NCBI GenBank assembly: GCA_964372865.1
Contig: CAYJRW010000011.1
Coordinates: forward strand, 1-17,133
Source: CAYJRW01 sp964372865
GTDB lineage: Bacteria > Patescibacteriota > Minisyncoccia > Minisyncoccales > 2-12-FULL-40-12
Direction: 5' to 3'
DNA length: 17,133 nt
Shown here: positions 1-7,401 of the stretch, in pieces
Layout: the number at the start of each line of letters is the position of its first letter
How positions within the stretch are numbered: the stretch's first letter is position 1
Made by a program: the position numbers and the translations under genes
Notes under the pieces: model-generated
Seen by the model: only the letters and a program-made list of their open reading frames with translations
Told to the model about the DNA's origin: nothing
The model's database searches: none

Positions 1-574
1 TGTGGTATTTTTTCACTCTTTTCTCCATGCTCTTATTGTTATAGATGGGCAAAATTTCAAAAACCCCCTCCCAATTAAGAGCCGATAAATTATCAAAGTG
101 ATAACCCTTGCTTGCATAAACAATATCCAAGAACGCTCTCTCGGGGGAGGCGATATAATAGTTGTCTTTTGCTTCTACTCCTGTGTGATTAGTGAGAATC
201 TGATCCCTAATTCTTTTATATGAGTAGGTCTGGCCATCTACAACCGCCTCTCTTGTGATATATGAGGCGACAAAAACCTGACCATAGAACTGAAATACGA
301 CTCCGGCCTTAGCTAAGACGGTTTCAAAGCTGATATACGAAGGTGTGTAGATTTTAGTGGCTAACTCAAACTTGTCGTAATTTTTGTCTTTCGCATACAA
401 ACCACGATGAACGCGAATTAACTTCCCAGCTTTAACATAGTAACTTAATCTAACTCGAGCGGCGCCCTCGTTTTCTTCACCCCACAACAAAGCAACATCT
501 TTTGTTGAAAAGACGGTTTTCTTTGACCTTAATAATGTGTCTAAATATTCGCCTTTTTTAATCTTTCTGTCCAT
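1..574 (-). CDS. AbiEi-family antitoxin / transcriptional regulator (3' end beyond window)
   Basis: An open frame of 191 codons starts at the ATG at 574 and runs leftwards off the window without a stop, so the C-terminus is missing. The N-terminus (about residues 20-65) reads as a winged helix-turn-helix (FSTKDVALLWG, then RLSYYVKAGKLIRVHRGLYA). It is followed by the PSYISFETVL segment and, near residue 155, SPERAFLDIVY, both characteristic of AbiEi-type antitoxins and related predicted regulators. In type IV AbiE systems AbiEi represses its own promoter and neutralises the nucleotidyltransferase toxin AbiEii, which is normally encoded next downstream. That gene would lie off the left edge, so the toxin cannot be confirmed; AbiEi-like regulators also occur alone. 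The promoter with its inverted repeat (576-637) fits autoregulation. No Shine-Dalgarno is seen at a usual distance. Confidence 0.8.
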   Translation of the reverse strand, partial: MDRKIKKGEYLDTLLRSKKTVFSTKDVALLWGEENEGAARVRLSYYVKAGKLIRVHRGLYAKDKNYDKFELATKIYTPSYISFETVLAKAGVVFQFYGQVFVASYITREAVVDGQTYSYKRIRDQILTNHTGVEAKDNYYIASPERAFLDIVYASKGYHFDNLSALNWEGVFEILPIYNNKSMEKRVKKYH

Positions 575-575
575 T

Positions 576-616
576 TTTATACTGGATATTAGTTTTAACC
601 TCACTTCCAGTATAAA
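576..616. promoter_or_regulatory. 11-bp inverted-repeat operator at the AbiEi-like promoter
   Basis: TTTATACTGGA at 576-586 and its exact complement TCCAGTATAAA at 606-616 are separated by 19 nt. One arm covers the -10 box, the other lies in the 5' leader just before the ATG. AbiEi antitoxins are known to bind inverted repeats in their promoters for negative autoregulation, so this is the expected operator. The two arms are about three helical turns apart centre to centre (30 nt). Confidence 0.7.
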
Positions 617-637
617 TTATATAAAATATAATGTCAA
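609..637 (-). promoter_or_regulatory. Promoter of the AbiEi-like gene
   Basis: Read leftwards, a perfect -35 TTGACA (632-637) is separated by 17 nt from a -10 TATACT (609-614). The predicted start near 602 gives a leader of about 28 nt before the ATG at 574. The -10 lies inside one arm of the inverted repeat. Confidence 0.8.
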
Positions 638-660
638 GCGCGACAAAATCTGCCAGAAAC

Positions 661-681
661 AAAAAAGAGGTTCGAACCTCT
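661..681 (-). terminator. Intrinsic terminator downstream of tRNA-Asn
   Basis: AGAGGTTCGAACCTCT (666-681) is a perfect 16-bp palindrome. On the minus strand it is followed by a run of T (665-661), the form of a Rho-independent terminator. It ends transcription of tRNA-Asn and probably of the dnaG-rpoD unit before the AbiEi promoter. Confidence 0.75.
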
Positions 682-738
682 AAAAATGCCCAGAATGAAC
701 GTACTTTGAGGGAATTATACACTCAAAGTCCGACGTTG

Positions 739-810
739 CTCCCCCGGTAGGACTCGAACCTACAACCTTCTCGTTAACAGCGAGTCGCTCTACCATTGAG
801 CTACAGGGGA
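739..810 (-). tRNA. tRNA-Asn (GTT)
   Basis: A full cloverleaf is visible: acceptor TCCCCTG pairs with CGGGGGA, the D-arm contains GCTCAATGGTAGAGC, the anticodon loop is CTGTTAA (anticodon GTT), and the T-arm is GTAGG-TTCGAGT-CCTAC. Pair 27:43 is an A-A mismatch. CCA is not encoded (the bases after the discriminator read CAA), unlike the tRNA-Ser at the other end of the window. It lies 32 nt after rpoD. Confidence 0.95.
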
Positions 811-842
811 ATGGTTTAATTTTACAAATTTTAATGAATAAA

Positions 843-2006
843 TCAATAACCCTTAAGTTTTTTCAATGATTGGTGTTCTCTGATTCTAACCAGGGCTTTG
901 GCTTCAATCTGGCGGATTCTTTCTCGGGTCACTCCGAACTCTGCGCCCACTTCTTCCAAGGTGTGGGTGACACCATCTTCCAGGCCGAATCTCAAGGCAA
1001 CTATTTTTTGTTCTCTGGGGGTTAAATCAACCAAAATTTCTCTGAGCCGTTCTTTCAAAAGAGTTCTGGCTGCTTCCACAGACGGTAAAACTGCTTTTTC
1101 GTCTTCAATGAACTCCGCCAATATTGAGTCCTCTTCTCCTTCGCCAACGGGCGTTTCCAAAGAAACGGTTTCCTGGGAAATTTTCATTATATGGTGGACT
1201 TTTTCAACCTCAATGCCCATTTCAGCAGCTATTTCCTCAGGCAATGGCTCTCTGCTCAGGTCTTGCAAGAGCCGCCTTCTAACCTGACTGTATTTGGAAA
1301 TCGTTTCCACCATGTGGACAGGAATTCTGATAGTTCTTGCCTGGTCGGCAAGTGCTCTGGTTATGGCCTGCCTTATCCACCAGGTGGCGTAAGTGGAAAA
1401 TTTATACCCTTTTCGCCAGTCAAATTTTTCCACGGCGCGAAATAACCCTAAATTTCCTTCCTGAATCAAATCAAGCAAAGTCATATTGGGAGAGCGGCCG
1501 ATATATCTTTTGGCAATGGAAACCACCAGTCGCAAATTTGCCCGAGCCAGCTTTTTTCTGGCTTCTGCATCTCCTTTTTCAATTCTTTTGGCTAAGTTCT
1601 TTTCTTCCTGGGCGGTTAAAAATGGTGTCTTGCTAATTTCTTTCAAATACATCTGCACAGGGTCAATTCTCACCTCAGAAACTCCTCTTTTTTTCTCTTC
1701 TTTTGCCGGTTCCTCCTCTGTCCTCAAAAAACCTTTAGTGTCTTTTACTTCAATCCCTTCTTTCTCAAGATTTTCATAAAGGCGCTCCAAACCCCCGACA
1801 TCTTTTTCTATTTCCGGAAAAAAATTCAAAATCTCAGCCATAGTAACAAAACCACGGTTTCTCCCTCTTTCAATCAGTTCGCCAACTTTTTCAGGCAAAA
1901 AAACCCCGCCCCGTAGAGTATTTTTGCTCCTTCGTGGCTTGGCCAGCTTTTTTCTTGGCTTTTTCTTTGCCTTAAGCTTTTTTCTTTTCTGCTTTTTCTT
2001 CCTCAC
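843..2006 (-). CDS. rpoD: Primary RNA polymerase sigma factor (sigma-70/RpoD)
   Basis: Housekeeping sigma factor directing RNA polymerase to TTGACA/TATAAT promoters. The 387 aa contain a lysine/arginine-rich N-terminal tail (1-30), a region 1.1-like segment (about 34-92), region 1.2 from RIDPVQMYLKEI (113), region 2 with NLRLVVSIAKRYIG, DLIQEGNLGL and YATWWIRQAITRA (157-220), region 3 (about 232-310), and region 4 ending in the helix-turn-helix with GVTRERIRQIEAKAL (358-372). It lacks the large non-conserved insert of E. coli RpoD and is of SigA size. The start is a GTG that overlaps the dnaG stop by 4 nt, implying translational coupling in a dnaG-rpoD operon like the classical macromolecular-synthesis operon, here without rpsU. 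The basic tail is unusually dense. Confidence 0.97.
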   Translation of the reverse strand: MRKKKQKRKKLKAKKKPRKKLAKPRRSKNTLRGGVFLPEKVGELIERGRNRGFVTMAEILNFFPEIEKDVGGLERLYENLEKEGIEVKDTKGFLRTEEEPAKEEKKRGVSEVRIDPVQMYLKEISKTPFLTAQEEKNLAKRIEKGDAEARKKLARANLRLVVSIAKRYIGRSPNMTLLDLIQEGNLGLFRAVEKFDWRKGYKFSTYATWWIRQAITRALADQARTIRIPVHMVETISKYSQVRRRLLQDLSREPLPEEIAAEMGIEVEKVHHIMKISQETVSLETPVGEGEEDSILAEFIEDEKAVLPSVEAARTLLKERLREILVDLTPREQKIVALRFGLEDGVTHTLEEVGAEFGVTRERIRQIEAKALVRIREHQSLKKLKGY

Positions 2007-3703
2007 GCGAGTTGTATCTCTTTTGTTAACCGGTTGAAATTCCTGGTCAATTCTTCAACTTTTTGGAAGTTCTGCTCTCTCTCTGCTTTTTTAATCTCTT
2101 GAGAAATTTGTTCGAGTCGGCTCTTAATTTCCAAGGATTGAATCTCTTGCAGGCAGAACTGAATTTCTCCAAGAACTTCTTTTTCCTCAATTTCTTCAAC
2201 TTCGGCTTTCAGTAAAATATAATTAAAAAATGTTTCGTTGTTTGCCGCCTTATTTTTTAAGTCGGCCAATATGGTCTGGCCCTTATCGCCAACCGAGCTT
2301 ACATAATTGGGGAATTTCAAGGTCAAGGCAAGAAGCCACTCTTCCAAAAGCTCTCTGCGTGGCCTTGGCATACCCCCAACATTACTGACTTGTGGCTCAG
2401 CTTGGGCGACATAAATTTCTTCTGGCCTTATTTTCTTCAGCTCCTCTACCACATCTTCTTCTTTAACTTTAAGTCCTCTTGCCAATTCTTGAACCCAGAA
2501 AGCCCTTTCAATATTATTGGGTATTCTTTTGATAACTGGCAGCAAAATCTTGGCAATTTCCTTTTTACCCTCAGGCGCCTTTGAGTCCTTTTCGGCAAAA
2601 GTCGTTTCAAAATAAAAATCAAGTATGGAGCGCGCCTTTCCAATCAACTCTGTCAAGACAGAGGGGTTTTTTGAAGCAACATCGGCAGGGTCAGAACCTA
2701 CTGGCAACAAAACAACCTTTATATTAAAACCCATTGCCTGGGCTAATGTGAGGCCTCTCTTGGTGGCGGAATCCCCTGCCAAATCCATATCAAACGCCGT
2801 CAAGATATTTTCTGAATATCTTTTAAGAATTCTTAATTGATAAGGCGTGAGGGCTGTGCCACTCGTCGCCACAACATTTTGAAAGCCCGACTGCGAAACC
2901 AAAATAGCGTCAGTATAGCCCTCAACCAAAATGCATTGCTGCTTCTTTCTAATGTCCATTTTGGCTGCGTGAAGCCCGTACAAAACCCTGCTTTTGTCGT
3001 ACAAAAGAGTGTTGGGGGTGTTGACGTACTTGGCAATTTCTTCTTTTGATTTTTCCCCGAAAACTCTGCCACCAAAACCAATAACCTGAGAGTTTAAATC
3101 AAAAACAGGAAAAATGATTCTGCCCCGAAACCTGTCGTAAAAAGAGCCCTGCTCATTTTTAGCTGAAAGGCCTGTACTTAATACCTCTTCTCTCTTATAT
3201 CCTTTGCCAACCAAAAAATCCGACAATCCCTGCCACCTGTCTGGAGAATAACCTATGCGCCATTTTTTAATTGACTCTTTGCTAATTCCCCTTTGCCAAA
3301 GATATTCTTTGACTGATTTGCCAATTTTGCTTTCTTCCAGCTGCTTTTCAAAGAATCTGGCTGCCAACTCACATATTTCATAAAGCCGCTGTCTTTTCGT
3401 GCGAAGCTCTTTGCTTTCCTTTTTCAATTCTACTCCTGCTTTTTGAGCCAGTATTCTCAAAGCATCGCCAAATTCCACATTTTCAACTTTCATTACAAAA
3501 GCAAAGGCGTTGCCGCCTGAACTGCAGCCAAAACAATGCCATATTTGACGCGAGGGCGAAACAAAAAACGAAGGGCTCTTTTCTGAATGAAAAGGGCAGA
3601 GCGCTCTCCAGTTTGCCCCTGCTTTTTGGAGCTTTACGTAAGAGCCGACAAGTTCAACTATATCCAGCCTGTTTTTTATCTCATCAATTGGAGAAGAGAA
3701 CAT
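2003..3703 (-). CDS. dnaG: DNA primase DnaG
   Basis: Synthesises RNA primers for replication. The zinc-binding domain has CPFH and CFGC (Cys36, His39, Cys57, Cys60, counted from the ATG at 3703). The catalytic core has the basic RFRGRIIFPV motif and a TOPRIM domain with VEGYTD (Glu261) and FDMDLAGD (Asp305, Asp307). A divergent C-terminal region follows, where the helicase-binding domain normally lies. I chose the ATG at 3703 (566 aa) because the protein then begins with FSSPIDEIKNRLDIVELV as in other primases. An in-frame TTG at 3742 would add 13 residues, but it sits on the -35 box of the promoter and is unlikely. The gene overlaps rpoD by 4 nt. Confidence 0.96.
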   Translation of the reverse strand: MFSSPIDEIKNRLDIVELVGSYVKLQKAGANWRALCPFHSEKSPSFFVSPSRQIWHCFGCSSGGNAFAFVMKVENVEFGDALRILAQKAGVELKKESKELRTKRQRLYEICELAARFFEKQLEESKIGKSVKEYLWQRGISKESIKKWRIGYSPDRWQGLSDFLVGKGYKREEVLSTGLSAKNEQGSFYDRFRGRIIFPVFDLNSQVIGFGGRVFGEKSKEEIAKYVNTPNTLLYDKSRVLYGLHAAKMDIRKKQQCILVEGYTDAILVSQSGFQNVVATSGTALTPYQLRILKRYSENILTAFDMDLAGDSATKRGLTLAQAMGFNIKVVLLPVGSDPADVASKNPSVLTELIGKARSILDFYFETTFAEKDSKAPEGKKEIAKILLPVIKRIPNNIERAFWVQELARGLKVKEEDVVEELKKIRPEEIYVAQAEPQVSNVGGMPRPRRELLEEWLLALTLKFPNYVSSVGDKGQTILADLKNKAANNETFFNYILLKAEVEEIEEKEVLGEIQFCLQEIQSLEIKSRLEQISQEIKKAEREQNFQKVEELTRNFNRLTKEIQLA

Positions 3704-3712
3704 TTTGTAATA

Positions 3713-3742
3713 AATATATTTATAAAATAACACATCTGACAA
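3713..3742 (-). promoter_or_regulatory. dnaG-rpoD promoter, predicted near-leaderless
   Basis: Reading leftwards, TTGTCA (3737-3742) and TATATT (3713-3718) are 18 nt apart. The predicted transcription start is near 3706, only about 3 nt before the ATG at 3703. Confidence 0.6.
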
Positions 3743-3785
3743 AAAATAGCAATTTCCTGCTTTCGTAAAGCTCTTGGAAATTAGC

Positions 3786-3791
3786 TATAAT
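3786..3791 (+). promoter_or_regulatory. -10 box of the acyl-ligase fusion gene
   Basis: A perfect TATAAT lies 13 nt upstream of the ATG at 3805, so the leader would be only about 6-7 nt. The -35 region around 3762-3768 (TTCGTAA) is poor. This promoter is back to back with that of dnaG in the 101-bp divergent gap. Confidence 0.55.
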
Positions 3792-3804
3792 TAAAGTATC
3801 TAAT

Positions 3805-6372
3805 ATGGATACTCAGAGAGCCCAAACCCTGCCAGAACTCTTCATGGCAGCGACAACAAAATATGTCAAAAACACTGCCTGTCTTTACAGGCCGAGGTTC
3901 AGAACCATAATCTGGACTTATCAGGAGCTTTGGAATCATGCTGTTTTGTTTTCGCAAGTTCTTGAAAAAGAGGGTGTGGAAAAGGGAGACAGGGTGGTTA
4001 TAATGTCGCAGAATTCTCCTTTCTGGGTGGCTGCTTTTTTTGGAATTCAATTGAGGGGTGCCATAGCGGTTCCCTTGTCTCCTGAAAGCAATCAAAAATT
4101 GGTTGAGGAAATATGCCGTCAAACGACTCCCAAGGTCATTTTTAGGGGAAGTATAGCGGCCTTGCAGCAGGTTCCAGGGTATACCATTTTACAACTGGAA
4201 GAAATTGAAAAACCAAAACCATTGGGGGTTTCCGGTCTTGAGGTCAAGGTTTCAGAAAAAGACCTTGCTGAAATTGTTTATACGTCGGGGACAACCGGCT
4301 TTCCCAAAGGAGTAATGCTCACTCACAAAAATCTTTTAAGCAATCTAACTGCGGTCAAAAAGGTTATTAGGACTGACCAGAGTTTTAAGTTCTTGTCCAT
4401 ACTTCCTTTGTTCCATATGTTTGAACAAACAGGGGGGATGTTGATTCCTATTTCTGTCGGAGCTCAAATAAGTTATTCTGCTTCACTTAATCCAAACCAC
4501 TTAAAAAGAATTGCCCAGGACGACAAACCGAATATTATGCTGGCTGTCCCTGAATTTTTGCGCTTAATTTATCTCAGGCTTTTAGAAAAGGCAAAAGAAG
4601 AGGGAAAACTAACTACTTTAGACAAGTTGTTGAAGGTTTCAGAATATATCCCCCTTTGGGCAAGTCGAAAATTATTTGGAAAAATTCACCGCACTTTCGG
4701 CTGGAAGTTACATACCTTTGTATCTGGCGGAGCTCCCCTGGAAAAAGAAGTTGGAGAGTTTTGGGAAGGAATTGGCATTTACATTCTGCAAGGATACGGT
4801 CTTACAGAAACATCTCCTGTTTTAACCGTTAATGGATATGCTGACAGAAAAATTAACTCTCTTGGCAAGCCCATTGAAAATGTGGAAATAAAAATAGCCA
4901 ACGACGGCGAGGTTTTGGCCAAGGGGCCAAATGTGTTTTCGGGCTACTGGCAGGCAGAAGAAAAAACCAAAGAATCATTTACAAATGATGGCTGGTTTAA
5001 AACCGGTGATATCGGCTACTTTGATGAAGATGGCCATCTTTTTTTGAAGGGAAGGAAAAAACATATGATTGTTTTGCCAACAGGCGAAAAAGTGCACCCT
5101 GAGGACGTAGAAAAAGAGCTCAACAAGGAGCCAGGAGTTTTAGACTCAACGGTTCTTGGGGTCGCTGAGACTTCGTCTCATCTCCCGTCGAGCTCCACCT
5201 CATTTCGCTCGGCTATTGCACAAGGAGGTGAAGTTAGGGTGCATGCTGTGCTTTTGATGAAAGAACCTTCTGAAAAAGTCGCACGAGAAATAGTAGGAAG
5301 AGTTAACGAAAGATTACTGCCCCATCAGCAAATAAAAGATGTGTCTTTGTGGCCTTATGAAGATTTCCCAAGAACGCCAACCAAAAAAGTTAAGAAACAC
5401 GAGGTTCTGGAGGAAATAAAAAAAGCTGAAAAAGAAAAAGAGCCAGTCCTTTCTGTTTCTGCATCGAAATTAGAATCAATAATAGCCCTAATCTTGGGCA
5501 TTCCTGCGGAAAAAATTCAGGACTCTCAGCTACTAGTTAAAGACCTTGGGCTGGACTCTTTGGGGAGAATTGAGCTGGTGGCAAGAATCGAGACGCATAT
5601 TAATGTATCTGTTGATGAAAGCGAAATAACAGAAAAGACCACTGTTGGAGATATAAAAGAAACAATTTTGGCAAGAAAACACAAAAAAGTAAAGTACGAG
5701 TTCAATCCCAAGCTCTTTTCGCTACGTGCCCGAGTCCTAAGGGCAATTTTCCAGCCGCTGTTGCTTTTACCTTTAATTTGGATTTTTGCTCCTATAAAGC
5801 TAAGGGGAATAGAAAAAGTTAAAAAGTCAGAAAAGCCGGCTCTTTTTTACTCAAACCACTTGAGCGCGGTTGATGGAGCGATTGTTTTCGCTGCTCTCCC
5901 TGGGAAAATACGTCGCAGATTGTCTGTGGCTACAGCCACAGATGTTGTCTATACCAATAAATCTTTCTGGTGGAAACTATTGAGATTTATATTAGAACGT
6001 TTCTATCTTTCGCTCCCCTTTGAGAGAGAAGGTCAGGTAAAGACATCTTTTGAACATATAGCTCGTGCTTTGGACAGAGGTTATTCTGTCTTATTGTTTC
6101 CCGAAGGCCGTATTTCGCCAGACGGCAATTTGCAAGAGCTCAAAAAAGGAGCAGCCCTTTTGGCAAAAGAAATGCAGGTATTCATAATTCCGGTAAAGCT
6201 GGGAGGAACAAGAAGTATTATTGATGTTTCCAAAAGAAAAGGGGGTGAAAGTTTTCAGTTTCCCAAGAGAGCGCCTGTTTTAATTTCTTTTGGTGACTCT
6301 TTTCGATTGTCTCAAGATGTTTCTGATGAAGCTGCGCTAAAAGAAATTGAGCAAAAAATGAAAGATTTATGA
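3805..6372 (+). CDS. Trifunctional acyl-adenylate ligase / acyl carrier protein / PlsC-type acyltransferase
   Basis: An 855-aa fusion with three domains. Residues 1-540 form an AMP-forming acyl ligase: P-loop YTSGTTGFPKG (159-169), GYGLTE (330-335), TGD (400-402), and a C-terminal lysine near 528 in TPTKKVK where GK is usual. Residues about 553-625 are an acyl carrier domain whose LGLDSLGRIEL carries phosphopantetheine Ser585. Residues about 650-840 are a glycerolipid acyltransferase with HX4D (NHLSAVD, His685/Asp690) and FPEGR (765-769), preceded by a hydrophobic stretch (647-662). The likely role is to activate a fatty acid, load it on the built-in carrier and transfer it to a (lyso)phospholipid at the inner membrane. 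It resembles E. coli Aas (acyltransferase plus ligase) but with reversed order and its own carrier. Residues 453-470 are encoded by palindromic element copy A. It overlaps acpS by 4 nt. Confidence 0.88.
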   Translation: MDTQRAQTLPELFMAATTKYVKNTACLYRPRFRTIIWTYQELWNHAVLFSQVLEKEGVEKGDRVVIMSQNSPFWVAAFFGIQLRGAIAVPLSPESNQKLVEEICRQTTPKVIFRGSIAALQQVPGYTILQLEEIEKPKPLGVSGLEVKVSEKDLAEIVYTSGTTGFPKGVMLTHKNLLSNLTAVKKVIRTDQSFKFLSILPLFHMFEQTGGMLIPISVGAQISYSASLNPNHLKRIAQDDKPNIMLAVPEFLRLIYLRLLEKAKEEGKLTTLDKLLKVSEYIPLWASRKLFGKIHRTFGWKLHTFVSGGAPLEKEVGEFWEGIGIYILQGYGLTETSPVLTVNGYADRKINSLGKPIENVEIKIANDGEVLAKGPNVFSGYWQAEEKTKESFTNDGWFKTGDIGYFDEDGHLFLKGRKKHMIVLPTGEKVHPEDVEKELNKEPGVLDSTVLGVAETSSHLPSSSTSFRSAIAQGGEVRVHAVLLMKEPSEKVAREIVGRVNERLLPHQQIKDVSLWPYEDFPRTPTKKVKKHEVLEEIKKAEKEKEPVLSVSASKLESIIALILGIPAEKIQDSQLLVKDLGLDSLGRIELVARIETHINVSVDESEITEKTTVGDIKETILARKHKKVKYEFNPKLFSLRARVLRAIFQPLLLLPLIWIFAPIKLRGIEKVKKSEKPALFYSNHLSAVDGAIVFAALPGKIRRRLSVATATDVVYTNKSFWWKLLRFILERFYLSLPFEREGQVKTSFEHIARALDRGYSVLLFPEGRISPDGNLQELKKGAALLAKEMQVFIIPVKLGGTRSIIDVSKRKGGESFQFPKRAPVLISFGDSFRLSQDVSDEAALKEIEQKMKDL
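5160..5213 (+). repeat. 54-bp palindromic element, copy A (in the ligase fusion)
   Basis: This stretch shares its first 30 nt closely (5 differences), and its last nine nt exactly, with copy B at 8653-8706. The first hairpin has a perfect 6-bp stem, TGAGAC-TTC-GTCTCA (5166-5180). A second possible stem pairs CGAGC with GCTCG. It is read in gene sense and encodes 18 residues with HLP, SSS and RSA, in a loop of the ligase C-terminal subdomain between VLGV and GEVRVHAVLL. Confidence 0.8.
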
Positions 6373-6698
6373 AAATAGGGGCTGACATAGTTCAAATATC
6401 CCGTTTTGGAAAAAAGTTTCAGGCAAACAAAGAATATTTTGAAGAAAAAGTTTTTTTGCCTGAAGAACTTGCAGACATCCGAACTGACCATCTTGCCGGA
6501 ATTTTTGCTGCCAAAGAAGCAGTGGTGAAGGCGCTTGGAATTGGGCCGGGCCGCTGGAAAGAAATCGCTATTTTGCAGACAGCTGATGGTAAGCCCTTTA
6601 TCCACAAAATCCCACAAGAATATCTCCATTTACCAAACGATTTATCCATAAGTCATGACGGCGACTACGCCGTAGCTTTGGCGATATTTCATATCTGA
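6369..6698 (+). CDS. acpS: Holo-[acyl-carrier-protein] synthase AcpS
   Basis: Transfers 4'-phosphopantetheine from CoA to the serine of an acyl carrier protein. The 109 aa include GADIVQISRF (Mg-binding Asp6), FAAKEAVVKALG (Glu50, Lys54) and SISHDGDYAVALA (93-105), the three AcpS signatures; it is slightly shorter than the usual 120-125 aa. The ATG overlaps the stop of the upstream fusion gene (ATGA), so the two are translated together. The obvious substrate is Ser585 of that fusion, since no free acpP is in the window. It ends 3 nt from the convergent carbonic-anhydrase-like gene. Confidence 0.92.
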   Translation: MKIGADIVQISRFGKKFQANKEYFEEKVFLPEELADIRTDHLAGIFAAKEAVVKALGIGPGRWKEIAILQTADGKPFIHKIPQEYLHLPNDLSISHDGDYAVALAIFHI

Positions 6699-6701
6699 TT
6701 T

Positions 6702-7157
6702 TTATAACTCATAAAGGCCTCTAAAATCTGCGTAATATAGTTTAACAGGGATTTCAAGCTCTTTTTCTTTAAGAAAACTTTCCGCCACTTTCTTGGCTTT
6801 CTTAAGCTCAAGTTCATAAAAAGTTGTTTCTTCTAAATCTGTCCTAAATTTTTTCCCGTAAGCTCCGCAGTCAGCGTGCACCATTAAACCGAGCCATGGG
6901 GCTTTATGCAGTTTTAATGAGGCCTCAATTTCTTCCAAAAGCGCTTGCAGTTTGTGTTCTTTATCGGGACTTGCCAGGTCTTTTGCTCCGCCAGCCAGCA
7001 TAACCTCATCAATATGCGTTATTCCCGCATTTTTTGTCAGTAGTTCCCTGAACTTTTCGCGCAGCTCGTGGAGTCGGTCATCAAAACACCAGATCAAACA
7101 GGGCGCGTTTTTGTAGTGTTCTAGAGGCATTTTGAAATCAATAATCTTTTTATCCAT
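6702..7157 (-). CDS. Small beta-carbonic-anhydrase-like zinc protein
   Basis: A 151-aa protein with the beta-carbonic anhydrase zinc and catalytic signatures: CFDDR (Cys24, Asp26, Arg28; family pattern CxDxR) and HADCGAYG (His94, Cys97; family pattern HxxC). The family hydrates CO2 to bicarbonate. It is shorter than typical members (about 190-220 aa), so a related function on another substrate cannot be excluded. It starts 4 nt after the atpC stop on the same strand, so it is probably the last gene of the ATP synthase transcript, and it converges with acpS. Zinc-ligand spacing supports the fold; catalytic activity is inferred. Confidence 0.65.
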   Translation of the reverse strand: MDKKIIDFKMPLEHYKNAPCLIWCFDDRLHELREKFRELLTKNAGITHIDEVMLAGGAKDLASPDKEHKLQALLEEIEASLKLHKAPWLGLMVHADCGAYGKKFRTDLEETTFYELELKKAKKVAESFLKEKELEIPVKLYYADFRGLYEL

Positions 7158-7161
7158 ATGA

Positions 7162-7401
7162 TTAGTTTATTAAGGCGTCGACTACGCTTTTTTGCTGAAC
7201 TTCCAAAAAGCCAGAGTTAATCTCTTTTGTAACGCTAGAGCCGTCTCTATTTATTATTTTAGCGGTGCCTTTTTTCAAGAGGGTGATAAGGGGGCGATGA
7301 TTATCTAAAACCGTAATCTCGCCACTTTGCGTCTTTACATTAAAGGCCTCTGCCTCGCCCTGAAACTCAATTCCCTTTAATGAGTAAATGGTCAGTTTCA
7401 T
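7162..7401 (-). CDS. atpC: ATP synthase epsilon subunit, C-terminally short
   Basis: A 79-aa protein matching only the N-terminal beta-sandwich of F1 epsilon (GIEFQGEAEAFNVKT, then GEITVLDNHRPLITLLKKG). The normal subunit has about 130-140 residues. The C-terminal helical hairpin that inhibits ATP hydrolysis in many bacteria is absent, yet the reading frame ends cleanly and the downstream gene follows at once, so this looks like a settled short form and not a recent break. It overlaps atpD by 4 nt and has one of the few clear ribosome binding sites in the window (GGAG, 5 nt before the ATG, inside the last atpD codons). Confidence 0.9.
   Translation of the reverse strand: MKLTIYSLKGIEFQGEAEAFNVKTQSGEITVLDNHRPLITLLKKGTAKIINRDGSSVTKEINSGFLEVQQKSVVDALIN

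Noticed and set aside
703..729. Hairpin ACTTTGAG/CTCAAAGT with a TATAAT in the loop on the minus strand
   Set aside because: No -35 at a proper distance, no gene directly behind it, and no T run. It may only be the tRNA-Asn trailer.
898..1287. Long plus-strand open frames opposite rpoD and the other leftward genes
   Set aside because: They are antisense shadows of strongly conserved genes and show no family resemblance.
3704..3742. N-terminal extension of DnaG from a TTG start
   Set aside because: The extension covers the predicted promoter, and primases start close to the zinc domain as from the ATG at 3703.
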